Below, piece by piece: positions 8,222-19,180 of a stretch of DNA of 64,000 bases. A program made the position numbers and the translations under genes. The DNA comes from Streptomyces sp. NRRL S-87 (lineage in GTDB: Bacteria > Actinomycetota > Actinomycetes > Streptomycetales > Streptomycetaceae): assembly GCF_000719335.1 (NCBI RefSeq), contig NZ_JOGB01000016.1, positions 62,001 to 126,000 of the forward strand, written 5' to 3'. The notes below the pieces were generated by a model. The model did not search any database and was not told the DNA's origin. It worked only from the letters and a program-made list of their open reading frames with translations. Each line of letters starts with the position of its first letter. Positions within the stretch are counted from its first letter, which is position 1.

Positions 8222-9592
8222 ATGAGCAAGCCGTCGAAGCCACTGAAGCAGATCCACCTCGCGGCCCACTTCCCCGGCGTCAACAACACCACCGTGTGGA
8301 GCGACCCCGCGGCCGGCAGCCACATCGAGTTCGCCTCCTTCGCGCACTTCGCGCGGACCGCGGAGCACGCCAAGTTCGACTTCCTCTTCCTCGCCGAGGG
8401 CCTGCGGCTGCGCGAACAGGGTGGCCTGATCTACGACCTGGACGTGGTCGGCCGGCCGGACACGTTCACCGTGCTCGCAGCACTCGCGGCGGTCACCGAC
8501 AAGCTCGGCCTGACCGGCACCATCAACTCCACTTTCAACGAGCCGTTCGAGGTGGCCCGGCAGTTCGCCAGCCTCGACCACCTCTCCGGAGGCCGCGCCG
8601 CGTGGAACGTGGTCACGTCGTGGGACGCGTTCACCGGGGAGAACTTCCGGCGGGGCGGGTTCCTGCCGCGCGAGGACAGGTACGCCCGAGCGAAGGAGTT
8701 CCTGGCCACGGCGCTGGAGCTGTTCGACTCGTGGGAGGAGGACGCGGTCGTGGCCGACCCGGACACGGGGCGGTTCCTGCGGGACGCGCGGGCCGGTGCG
8801 TTCGCCCACCGCGGGCCGCAGTTCGACATCGAGGGCCGCTTCGACGTGCCGCGCGGGCCGCAGGGCAGGCCGGTGGTCTTCCAGGCGGGCGAGTCGGACG
8901 AGGGCCGGGAGTTCGCGGCGCAGAGCGCGGATGCGATCTTCAGTCGGTACGCGACGCTGGAGTCCGGGCGCGCGTTCTACTCCGACGTCAAGGGGCGGCT
9001 GGCCAGGTACGGGCGGCGGCCCGAGCAGCTCAAGATCCTTCCTGCGGCGACGTTCGCGCTCGGCGACACCGACGCCGAGGCACAGGAGCTGGCGCACGAG
9101 GTGCGGCGGCAGCAGGTCAGCGGGCAGACCGCCCTGCGCTACCTGGAGCACGTCTGGAACCGGGACCTGTCCTCGTACGACCCGGACGGGCCGCTGCCCG
9201 ACGTCGACCCGGAGCCGGGCGAGAACACGGTCGCGCTGGGGCGGGCGAGCGTACGGCAGTTCCGCGACCCCCTGGCCACGGCGCGCGAGTGGCGGGCACT
9301 GGCGGCGGCCAAGAACCTGTCGATCCGCGAGCTGGTCATCGAGACGACCGGACGGCAGAACTTCATCGGCTCGCCGGCCACGGTGGCCGCGGAGATCGAC
9401 CGCCTCGTGCAGGCCGACGCGGCGGACGGCTTCATCCTCGTGCCCCACATCACCCCGGGCGGCCTCGACGTGTTCGCCGACACGGTCGTGCCGCTGCTGC
9501 AGGAGCGGGGCGTCTTCCGCACCGAGTACGCGGGCGACACCCTGCGCGACCACCTGGGTCTCACCGCGGCGGCGCCGGAGCCGGCGTCGTGA
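8222..9592 (+). CDS. NtaA/DmoA-family FMN-dependent monooxygenase (LLM 2)
   Basis: 456 residues, ATG 8222 behind GGAAGGGA. Motifs diagnostic for the NtaA/SnaA/DszA/DmoA subfamily are clear: HFPGVNNTTVW near the N-terminus, the SLDHLSGGRAAWNVVTSW flavin-barrel segment and the ...GRPVVFQAGESDEGREFAA loop. Known members cleave nitrilotriacetate, dimethylsulfide, dibenzothiophene sulfone or, as YxeK, N-acetyl-S-(2-succino)cysteine. It therefore needs reduced FMN from a separate reductase, such as the one at the window's left end. The gene overlaps the next by four bases (GTGA), so the two are translationally coupled. Confidence 0.88.
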   Translation: MSKPSKPLKQIHLAAHFPGVNNTTVWSDPAAGSHIEFASFAHFARTAEHAKFDFLFLAEGLRLREQGGLIYDLDVVGRPDTFTVLAALAAVTDKLGLTGTINSTFNEPFEVARQFASLDHLSGGRAAWNVVTSWDAFTGENFRRGGFLPREDRYARAKEFLATALELFDSWEEDAVVADPDTGRFLRDARAGAFAHRGPQFDIEGRFDVPRGPQGRPVVFQAGESDEGREFAAQSADAIFSRYATLESGRAFYSDVKGRLARYGRRPEQLKILPAATFALGDTDAEAQELAHEVRRQQVSGQTALRYLEHVWNRDLSSYDPDGPLPDVDPEPGENTVALGRASVRQFRDPLATAREWRALAAAKNLSIRELVIETTGRQNFIGSPATVAAEIDRLVQADAADGFILVPHITPGGLDVFADTVVPLLQERGVFRTEYAGDTLRDHLGLTAAAPEPAS

Positions 9593-10698
9593 AGTTCCTG
9601 GCCATCACCCTGATCGTGCACGCCCCCGATCCGGTCACGGGCGTGGCCGTGCCCGTGCGCGAGCGCTTCCGGGAGGTGGTGGCGGACGCCGTGTTCGCCG
9701 AGGAGGTCGGCTTCGACGGCTTCGGGGTGGGCGAACGGCACGAGCGGCCCTTCCTGTCCTCTGCCCCACCGGTGGTGCTCGGCCACATCGCGGCACTGAC
9801 CCGCACGATCCGGCTGTTCACCGCGGTCACCACGCTCAGCCTGCTCGATCCGGTGCGGGCGTACGAGGACTACGCCACGCTCGACCACCTGTCCGACGGA
9901 CGGCTCGACCTGATCGTCGGGAAGGGCAACGGCACGGCACAGGCGGCGCTGTTCGGCGTCACCGCCGAGGACCAGTGGGAGCGCAACGCCGAAGGCTTCG
10001 AGCTGTTCCGCCGGCTCTGGCGGGAGGACCGGGTCACGGCCGTGCCGCGGTTCCGGCCTCCGCTGACGGACGCCGAGGTGCTGCCGCGACCGCTCCAGCG
10101 ACCCGTGCGGGTCTGGCACGGCAGCGCGACCAGCCGCGCCTCGGTCGACCTCGCCGCCCGGTACGGGGATCCGCTGTTCTCCGCCAACGTCACCCACCCC
10201 GTCGGCCCCTACGCCGAACTGGTCCGGCACTACCGGGAGCGCTGGGCCCACTACGGGCACGACCCGGCTCGCGCGACGGTCGGTGCGGGCACGGCCGGGC
10301 TGTACACGGCCCGGACGTCCCAGGCCGCCGTGGCGGGCTTCCGACCGGCGTTCGAGGCGTACGTGGGCAGTCAGCGGGCCGCAGGAGTGCCCCCGGTGTT
10401 CCCGACACTGGAGGACTTCGTGGCGCGCAGCTCCGCGCTGGTCGGCAGTCCGCAGCAGGTGGTGGAGAAGGTGCACCGCTACCACGAGGAACTCGGCCAC
10501 ACGGTGCTGCACGTGCCGGCCGACGCCGGCGCGCTCGGCGACCGGCGGCACCGGGCATCGCTGGAACTCTTCCACGCCGAGGTCGCGCCGGTGCTCCGCA
10601 AGGAGATCCCGGACCCGCCGTTCGCCTGGTCCCCGCCCCTGGAGACCGCCGCCGCGGCGCTCGTTCCCGCCCCGGTCGTGCAGCCGGAGACGGGCTGA
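9589..10698 (+). CDS. LLM-class flavin-dependent oxidoreductase 3
   Basis: 369 residues, GTG 9589 overlapping the previous stop (GTGA). A standard luciferase-like TIM barrel: FGVGERHERPFLSSAPPVVLG, TLDHLSDGRLDLIVGKGN and QRPVRVWHGSATS are the barrel signatures seen in the family sometimes labelled CE1758-like or methanesulfonate/sulfone monooxygenase-like. The C-terminal 25 residues are Pro/Ala-rich and probably disordered. It is too small to be an NtaA-type enzyme and probably acts on another intermediate or substrate of the same operon. Function is assigned at superfamily level only. Confidence 0.85.
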   Translation: MKFLAITLIVHAPDPVTGVAVPVRERFREVVADAVFAEEVGFDGFGVGERHERPFLSSAPPVVLGHIAALTRTIRLFTAVTTLSLLDPVRAYEDYATLDHLSDGRLDLIVGKGNGTAQAALFGVTAEDQWERNAEGFELFRRLWREDRVTAVPRFRPPLTDAEVLPRPLQRPVRVWHGSATSRASVDLAARYGDPLFSANVTHPVGPYAELVRHYRERWAHYGHDPARATVGAGTAGLYTARTSQAAVAGFRPAFEAYVGSQRAAGVPPVFPTLEDFVARSSALVGSPQQVVEKVHRYHEELGHTVLHVPADAGALGDRRHRASLELFHAEVAPVLRKEIPDPPFAWSPPLETAAAALVPAPVVQPETG

Positions 10699-10762
10699 GT
10701 CCGTCCGCGGGTCCCCCGCTCCGTGTCCACCGCCGGTGTCTCCCCGCTCCAGGAGGTTCCAC

Positions 10763-11980
10763 GTGTCCCACATCCCGCTCGGGGTCCTCGACCTCGTACC
10801 CGTCGCCTCCGGCTCCACGGCCGCCGAGGCCCTGCACCGCAGCATCGACCTGGCGCGCGCGGCCGAGCGGGCCGGCTACGCCCGCTACTGGTTCGCGGAG
10901 CACCACCTGAACCCGGGTGTGGCCGGCACCTCGCCGGCCGTCGTCCTGGCGCTCACCGCGTCCGCGACCTCGACGATCCGCCTCGGGTCGGGCGCCGTTC
11001 TCCTCGGCCACCGCACCGCCCTGGCCACGGTGGAGGAGTTCGGGCTGCTGGACGCGCTGCACCCGGGACGGATCGACCTGGGGCTGGGCCGTTCCCCGGG
11101 CCCACCACCGGCCTCTGCCGGCACCGCGGGACGGGGGTCCGGCCACGCAGCGGGGCAGGAGCCGGCCACCGCACCACGACGGGACGCCGCGGGGGGAGCG
11201 GGCGGAGCGGGCGGCGCGGAGCCGGTGCGCGTCGGGCGGGCGGCCCGCAGGACACCGGACGGACTCGTCCTCCCGCCCCCGTCCTCGTTCGCCCACCTGC
11301 TCGGCTCGCCGCGGGTCGCGCTCCAGCAGCGCCTGCTCCGGCTTCCGGGGGCCCGTACCCAGGACTACGCCGAGCAGGTGGACGACCTCCTCGCGCTCCT
11401 GCGCGGGGACTACCTCTCACCCGAGGGGGTGGCCGCGCACCCGGTCCCGGGCACGGGCGCCGACGTACAGGTGTGGGTGCTGGGCAGCAGCGGGGGCGTC
11501 AGCGCGGAGGTCGCGGGCCGCAACGGCCTGCGGTTCGGCGCCAATTACCACGTGGCACCGGCAGGGGTCCTGGAGGCGGCCGACGCCTACCGCGCCGCTT
11601 TCAAACCCTCGGCCGATCTGGACCGCCCCTACCTCACGGTCTCGGCGGACGTCGTGGTCGCGGAGGACGACACGACGGCCCGGGAGCTGGCGGCCGGATA
11701 CGGGCCCTGGGTGCGCAGCATCCGTACGGCCGAGGGTGCCATCCCGTACCCGAGCCCGGCCGAGGCGGCCGCGTACCCATGGACCGCCGAGGACCACGCG
11801 CTGGTCGCGGACCGCCTCGACACGCGCTTCGTCGGTTCCCCCGACCGCGTCGCCGCGGGCCTCGCCCTCCTCCAGGAGGCCACCGGCGCCGACGAACTCC
11901 TCGTCACCACCATCACCCACGACCACACCGCCCGCGTGCGCTCGTACGAACTCCTCGCCGAGGCCTGGCGGTCGGTGTGA
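10763..11980 (+). CDS. MsnO8-like LLM oxidoreductase (LLM 4)
   Basis: 405 residues, GTG 10763 behind AGGAGG; upstream in-frame codons belong to the antisense shadow of LLM 3 and are rejected. The N-terminus (PLGVLDLVPVASG), ARYWFAEHHLNPG and IRLGSGAVLLGHRTAL are hallmarks of the MsnO8/luciferase-alpha-like branch. Between residues about 105 and 155 there is an unusual Gly/Ala/Arg-rich insertion that separates the two halves of the barrel. It ends the operon; the next gene, glutamate decarboxylase, is convergent. Role in oxidising a sulfur compound is inferred from context. Confidence 0.83.
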   Translation: MSHIPLGVLDLVPVASGSTAAEALHRSIDLARAAERAGYARYWFAEHHLNPGVAGTSPAVVLALTASATSTIRLGSGAVLLGHRTALATVEEFGLLDALHPGRIDLGLGRSPGPPPASAGTAGRGSGHAAGQEPATAPRRDAAGGAGGAGGAEPVRVGRAARRTPDGLVLPPPSSFAHLLGSPRVALQQRLLRLPGARTQDYAEQVDDLLALLRGDYLSPEGVAAHPVPGTGADVQVWVLGSSGGVSAEVAGRNGLRFGANYHVAPAGVLEAADAYRAAFKPSADLDRPYLTVSADVVVAEDDTTARELAAGYGPWVRSIRTAEGAIPYPSPAEAAAYPWTAEDHALVADRLDTRFVGSPDRVAAGLALLQEATGADELLVTTITHDHTARVRSYELLAEAWRSV

Positions 11981-12100
11981 CCGGGTCCTCCCCCGCAACC
12001 GTTGTCAGTCCCTTCTGCCAGGATCCCCTCGAGGACGTCGTGCTGACCCCGTCCCGGGGCGCCGCGTGTCCCCACTCCGCCCAGCGAAGGCCGTAGACGG

Positions 12101-13483
12101 TCAGTGGTGGAAGCTCGGCCGGGGCGTGGCCGCCCGGCCGGGTCCGGCGAGGAGGTGTTTGACGGCCGCGTCGAGGTCGTCGGTGAGCAGGGCGATCTTG
12201 TCGGGGGTGATGCCGTGGCGGATCAGGACGCGCTGGATGACGGTCTCCTCGCGGGCGGGCGGCAGCGGGTAGGAGGGCACCTGCCAGCCGCGCAGCCGGA
12301 GCCGTTCGGTGAGATCGTAGAGCGTGAAGGGCGTGTTCTCGGGGTCGGTGAGCGTCCACGAGACGGCGGGCAACCCGCCCTCGCCGTCGTACAGCAACGT
12401 GAAGGGGCCCATCTCGGAGATGGCCTCGCCGAGGGCGCGCGCGGTGGCGCCGGCGGCCTCGTACACGTGGCGGAAGCCGGCCCGGCCCAGCCGGAGCAGG
12501 ATGTAGTACTGGGCGATGACGGAGCCGCCCGGGCGCGAGAAGTTGAGGGCGAAGGTCGGCATGTCGCCGCCCAGGTAGCTGACCTTGAACACCAGCTCGT
12601 CGGGGAGGTGTTCGGGAGACCGCCAGATCACCCAGCCGACTCCGAGGGGGGCCATGCCGTACTTGTGGCCCGAGGTGTTGATGGAGACCACGCGCGGCAC
12701 CCGGAAGTCCCAGGCGAGGTCGGGCTGGACGAAGGGCGCGACGAAGCCGCCGCTGGCGGCGTCGATGTGCAGGGGGACGTCGATGCCCGTGTCCGCCTGG
12801 ATGGCGTCGAGTTCGTCGGCCATGGCCTGCACCGGCTCGTAGTCGCAGGTGTACGTGACGCCGAGGATGGCGACGACGCCGATGGTGTTCTCGTCGACGT
12901 ACTCGCGCAGCTGGTGCGGGCGCAGCCCGGTCGCGTCGGGTTCCAGCGGGATCTGGCGCAGCTCGATGTCGAAGTAGCGCGCGAACTTCTCCCAGCAGAC
13001 CTGCACCGGGCCGCACACGAGGTTGGGCCGGTCGGTCGGCTTGCCCGCGGCGCGCATGCGCTCGCGCCAGCGCCACTTGAGGGCCATGCCGCCGAGCATC
13101 GCGGCCTCGCTGGAGCCGGTGGTGGAGCAGCCCGTGGCGTTGGAACCGGCCGGGGCGTGCCAGAGGTCGGACAGGATCTGGACGCAGCGGGACTCGATCT
13201 CCGCGGTCTGCGGGTACTCGTCCTTGTCGATCATGTTCTTGCTCAGGCCGGCGTCCATGAGCAGGTGGACCTCGGGGTCGCTCCACGTGGTGCAGAAGGT
13301 GGCCAGGTTCTGCGCCGCGTTCCCGTCGAGCTCCAGCTCGTCCTGGATCAGGGTCCGGATCGCACGCGGGTCGGAGCTGTTGTCGGGCATGCGGTTCTTC
13401 GGCAGTGCCTCGGCGGTCACGGGCATCGCGTAGAGGTCCGCGAAGGCCTCCTGAGCTTCCCGTCGGGTCTCGTGCAGGGCCAT
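12101..13483 (-). CDS. gadB: Glutamate decarboxylase
   Basis: 460 residues, ATG 13483 behind GAGGAG; 16 extra upstream codons lack a ribosome-binding site. The pyridoxal-phosphate lysine is K274 in SGHKYG, the cofactor-contacting aspartate is D241 in HIDAASGG, and GCSTTGSSEA (118-127) binds the phosphate. It converts L-glutamate to GABA and CO2, consuming a cytosolic proton. The C-terminus is shortened relative to Escherichia coli GadB and ends in a Pro/Ala/Arg stretch and a SFHH tail rather than the pH-responsive KLHHT-type end, though the two terminal histidines are suggestive. No glutamate/GABA antiporter is adjacent, so acid resistance is less likely than GABA-shunt use. Confidence 0.92.
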   Translation of the reverse strand: MALHETRREAQEAFADLYAMPVTAEALPKNRMPDNSSDPRAIRTLIQDELELDGNAAQNLATFCTTWSDPEVHLLMDAGLSKNMIDKDEYPQTAEIESRCVQILSDLWHAPAGSNATGCSTTGSSEAAMLGGMALKWRWRERMRAAGKPTDRPNLVCGPVQVCWEKFARYFDIELRQIPLEPDATGLRPHQLREYVDENTIGVVAILGVTYTCDYEPVQAMADELDAIQADTGIDVPLHIDAASGGFVAPFVQPDLAWDFRVPRVVSINTSGHKYGMAPLGVGWVIWRSPEHLPDELVFKVSYLGGDMPTFALNFSRPGGSVIAQYYILLRLGRAGFRHVYEAAGATARALGEAISEMGPFTLLYDGEGGLPAVSWTLTDPENTPFTLYDLTERLRLRGWQVPSYPLPPAREETVIQRVLIRHGITPDKIALLTDDLDAAVKHLLAGPGRAATPRPSFHH

Positions 13484-13646
13484 CGCGACTCCTCGATCCG
13501 GCTCGCCCTCGTACGACCCTCCGATCCTCACCCACGGGCCGCGGCCCCGCGCCCCACCCTGACCCGAACGGGTGAACGGGCGAACGGGCGGTTCCGGCCA
13601 CGAGGTCAGCCGGGGAACGTGAGCACCTCGGCTCTCCGCAGCGGAA

Positions 13647-13691
13647 AGCCGCCCTCCCCCCGAGATGTCTCCTCGGTCGGGGAGGGCGGCT
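13647..13691 (-). terminator. Terminator hairpin after the GH74 gene
   Basis: A perfect 13-bp inverted repeat (13647-13659 and 13679-13691) with a 19-nt loop that has a further internal ccgag/ctcgg pairing. It lies 58 bp beyond the stop of the xyloglucanase on the minus strand and before the decarboxylase; on that strand it is followed by a short TTT run. Confidence 0.7.
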
Positions 13692-13748
13692 CCCTCGCTC
13701 GTAGCCCGTCAGCTCAGGCGGACACCTGCGCCCGCTCAGGCGTCGGGG

Positions 13749-16376
13749 TCAGGACGGGTCGCCGTACTGGAGGCCGCGCCCGTTGGTGCCGACGTACACG
13801 CGGCCGAAGGTGTCGGGGTCGCCGGTGACGACGCCGACACCGCCGATGCTGCCCCACTGGTGGGCGTCGTCGTTGACGCGGAGCCAGGTGGCGCCCTTGT
13901 CGGTGGAGCGGAAGACGCCGGTGACGTCCTTGACGGTGCCGATCAGGTACAGGGCCTGGTAGGAGGCACCCGGTGCGGCCTTGCCGAAGCCGAGGGCGGA
14001 GGCGGACTTCACCGGGGCGAGCCTGGTGAACGTGCGGCCGCCGTCGGTGGAGTGCAGCAGCCCCTGGCCGTCGCCGGCGATCCACAGGTCCCCCGCGACT
14101 CCGGGAACGGCCTTGAGCCGGCCGCCGGCGGGCAGGCCGGCGGCCCGGGCGCTGAAGGTCGCACCGCCGTCGGTGCTGGCGTAGAGCGTGCCGCCGGCCA
14201 GTGAGTAGAACGTCCTGGCCGAGGAGCGGTCGGCGACGACCACGGCGTCGGTGCCCAGGCCGCCGACCTTCGACCAGCTCGCCCCCTTGTCGGTCGACCG
14301 GTACGGGACCTGGCCGGCCTCGGTCCAGACGATGGCGGAGCCGTCCGCCGCGAGCGCGACACGACCGTCCTGCGCGCCGGCCACCGGCTCTGTCCTGAAG
14401 CCGTTCCAGTGGATGCCGCCGTCGGTGGAGTAGGCGCCGTCCTGTGCGCCGCCATGGCCCACCCGGACCATCATGGAGGGGGCCGACTCGGCGAAGTCGA
14501 TGTCGGTGCTGTTGGTCATCATCGGGTCGGCCAGCCGGCCGGTGGGCACCTTGGTCAGGTCGGTGTGGCGGAAGCCGCCCTGGTCGCCCATGGCGGTGAT
14601 GACGGCCGCACCGCCGGGCGGGGCGATCGCGTCCATCAGCGCGGTCTCCTCAAGACCCCGCGCCCCCACGGTCCAGTGACTGCTGCCGCCGCGGTCGGTG
14701 GCGTCGGCGTCCTTGCTGCGCCAGATGCCGTTGCCGGTGCCGTACAGCACGTGCCCGGAGGCGAAGGGGTCGATGGCCAGGGCGGTCATCCAGTGCCCGG
14801 TGTGCGTGCCGAGGTACGGAGCGGCCGAGGCGTTCCGTACCGACTTCCCGGCCAGTGCCGTCCACGTCGCGCCGCCGTCGGTGGTCCGGTAGATCTCGTC
14901 CTCGGGCCACCACCGGCAGAGGGTGGTGACCATCACCGTGGAGGGCTTGCGCGGGTCGACGGCCAGACCGGAGAACCCGTAGCTGCCCTGCGACGGGGAG
15001 ACGTTCTTCCACGCCCCGCCGGCCGGCGTGTGCTTCCACACCGAGCCCCCCGTCACGCCGTTGGGTCCGAGGTTGTCGGTGTACGTCAGGTACAGCGAGC
15101 CGTCTCCGGAGACGACGCCGTGCTGCGGCAGCTGGCCGGTGGGCTGCCCGGGGACGGCCTGCCAGGTGCTGCCGCCGTCGGTGGAGCGGTACAGGGAGGT
15201 GGACCTGTCGGCGACGCCGACGTAGATCGTCCTGCTGCCGGCCGGGCCGTACGTCACGAAGGAGATGCCCGCGCCGCTGCCCGCGCCGTCCTTGACGGGG
15301 AACGACGAGACCTGGCGCCATGTCGCGCCGTGGTCGGTGCTGCGCCACAGGCCGTTCTTGCGCGTGCCCAGCAGCAGGGTCCCGTTGTCGGCCGGGTTGA
15401 CCGCCAGCCGTTCGCCCGCCCCGCGGCCGTCCTCGTTGCCGCCCAGCTTGAAGGGCAGGTCGGTGCGCCGGAAGGTGCGGCCCCGGTCGCTGGAGCGCAG
15501 GATCGCGCCGTTGCCGGCCCAGTCGTTGGTGTAGGTGCCCGTCGCGAGGTAGAGCCGGTCGGGGTCGACGGGGTCGGTGGCCAGCGCGTCGATGCCCAGC
15601 AGGTTCCAGTCCTTCTCGCCGAGCCAGTCGGTCAGCGGGATCCACTGCTCGGCAGCGGCGTCCCAGCGGTAGGCGCCGCCCATGTCGGTGCGCGCGTACA
15701 GCAGACCCTTCTCCCGAGGGTTGAACACCAGCCCGGTGACGTAGCCGCCGCCGACCACCTGGGCGTTCTTCCACGCGTACGGTCCGGTGCCGGGGGCCTG
15801 GGCATCGGCCGTTCTCACCAGCTTCCACTGCTGGTTGGTGCTGCCCCGGCCGGGATACTGGATGACGGCCGCGCCCTCGGTCGTGGAGCCTCCGGAGACG
15901 TCCAGGACCTGGCCGCTCCTGCGGGAGGTGAAGGTGACGGCATCGGAACCGGTCACGTCGTCGATCCGCCACTCCTGGGAGGCGGAGGAGCTGTCGGTCT
16001 GTTGCTCGGCGACAGCTGCCTGGGCGGTCGAGCCGCCCGCTATTCCCAGCACCTTGCCGCTGTTGCGGTTCACCAGCTCGTAGTAGCCGTCCCCGGTGGG
16101 ACGCAGTCTCCACTGCTGGTTGGCGGTGTTCTGGTCGGTCCACTGCTGGATGCGGGTGCCGTCGGCGGTGGAGAAGGCGTTGACGTCCATCACCTTGCCG
16201 CTGCGCACGGAGACCAGCTTGTAGTAGGCACCGCCGTCGACCGTCGCGGCCTGCGAGTCGTCCTGCACGAACAGGAAGTACGGCACGACGGTGGCGGGCA
16301 CACCGAGCAGCAGAGCGGTGGCGGTCCTGCGTCGGCGGTGACGCCCGCGGCGCCCGCCGTTCGTGGGGTTGTTCAT
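13749..16376 (-). CDS. Secreted GH74 xyloglucanase with N-terminal CBM13
   Basis: 875 residues, ATG 16376 behind AAGGAG. A long basic signal peptide (RRGRHRRRR, hydrophobic 18-36, likely cleavage near QAA at 42-44) directs export. Residues 46-188 are a ricin-type beta-trefoil (CBM13) with repeated QQW motifs; 200-875 is a two-propeller GH74 domain rich in RSTDxGxTW (Asp-box) repeats. Candidate catalytic aspartates are D231 (ARTDMGGAYRW) and D582 (LEETALMD). GH74 enzymes cut the beta-1,4-glucan backbone of xyloglucan. A CBM13 at the N-terminus is atypical since GH74 enzymes usually carry C-terminal CBM2. The start lies 39 bp after the GH10 enzyme stop: one operon. Confidence 0.9.
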   Translation of the reverse strand: MNNPTNGGRRGRHRRRRTATALLLGVPATVVPYFLFVQDDSQAATVDGGAYYKLVSVRSGKVMDVNAFSTADGTRIQQWTDQNTANQQWRLRPTGDGYYELVNRNSGKVLGIAGGSTAQAAVAEQQTDSSSASQEWRIDDVTGSDAVTFTSRRSGQVLDVSGGSTTEGAAVIQYPGRGSTNQQWKLVRTADAQAPGTGPYAWKNAQVVGGGYVTGLVFNPREKGLLYARTDMGGAYRWDAAAEQWIPLTDWLGEKDWNLLGIDALATDPVDPDRLYLATGTYTNDWAGNGAILRSSDRGRTFRRTDLPFKLGGNEDGRGAGERLAVNPADNGTLLLGTRKNGLWRSTDHGATWRQVSSFPVKDGAGSGAGISFVTYGPAGSRTIYVGVADRSTSLYRSTDGGSTWQAVPGQPTGQLPQHGVVSGDGSLYLTYTDNLGPNGVTGGSVWKHTPAGGAWKNVSPSQGSYGFSGLAVDPRKPSTVMVTTLCRWWPEDEIYRTTDGGATWTALAGKSVRNASAAPYLGTHTGHWMTALAIDPFASGHVLYGTGNGIWRSKDADATDRGGSSHWTVGARGLEETALMDAIAPPGGAAVITAMGDQGGFRHTDLTKVPTGRLADPMMTNSTDIDFAESAPSMMVRVGHGGAQDGAYSTDGGIHWNGFRTEPVAGAQDGRVALAADGSAIVWTEAGQVPYRSTDKGASWSKVGGLGTDAVVVADRSSARTFYSLAGGTLYASTDGGATFSARAAGLPAGGRLKAVPGVAGDLWIAGDGQGLLHSTDGGRTFTRLAPVKSASALGFGKAAPGASYQALYLIGTVKDVTGVFRSTDKGATWLRVNDDAHQWGSIGGVGVVTGDPDTFGRVYVGTNGRGLQYGDPS

Positions 16377-16415
16377 GGGGGGTGTTTCTCCTTGTGCGAC
16401 CGTGGATCGGGCGGC

Positions 16416-19180
<2,765 letters not shown>

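Noticed and set aside
12101..13483. GAD acid-resistance system
   Set aside because: No antiporter gene (GadC-like) is adjacent; left as a stand-alone decarboxylase.
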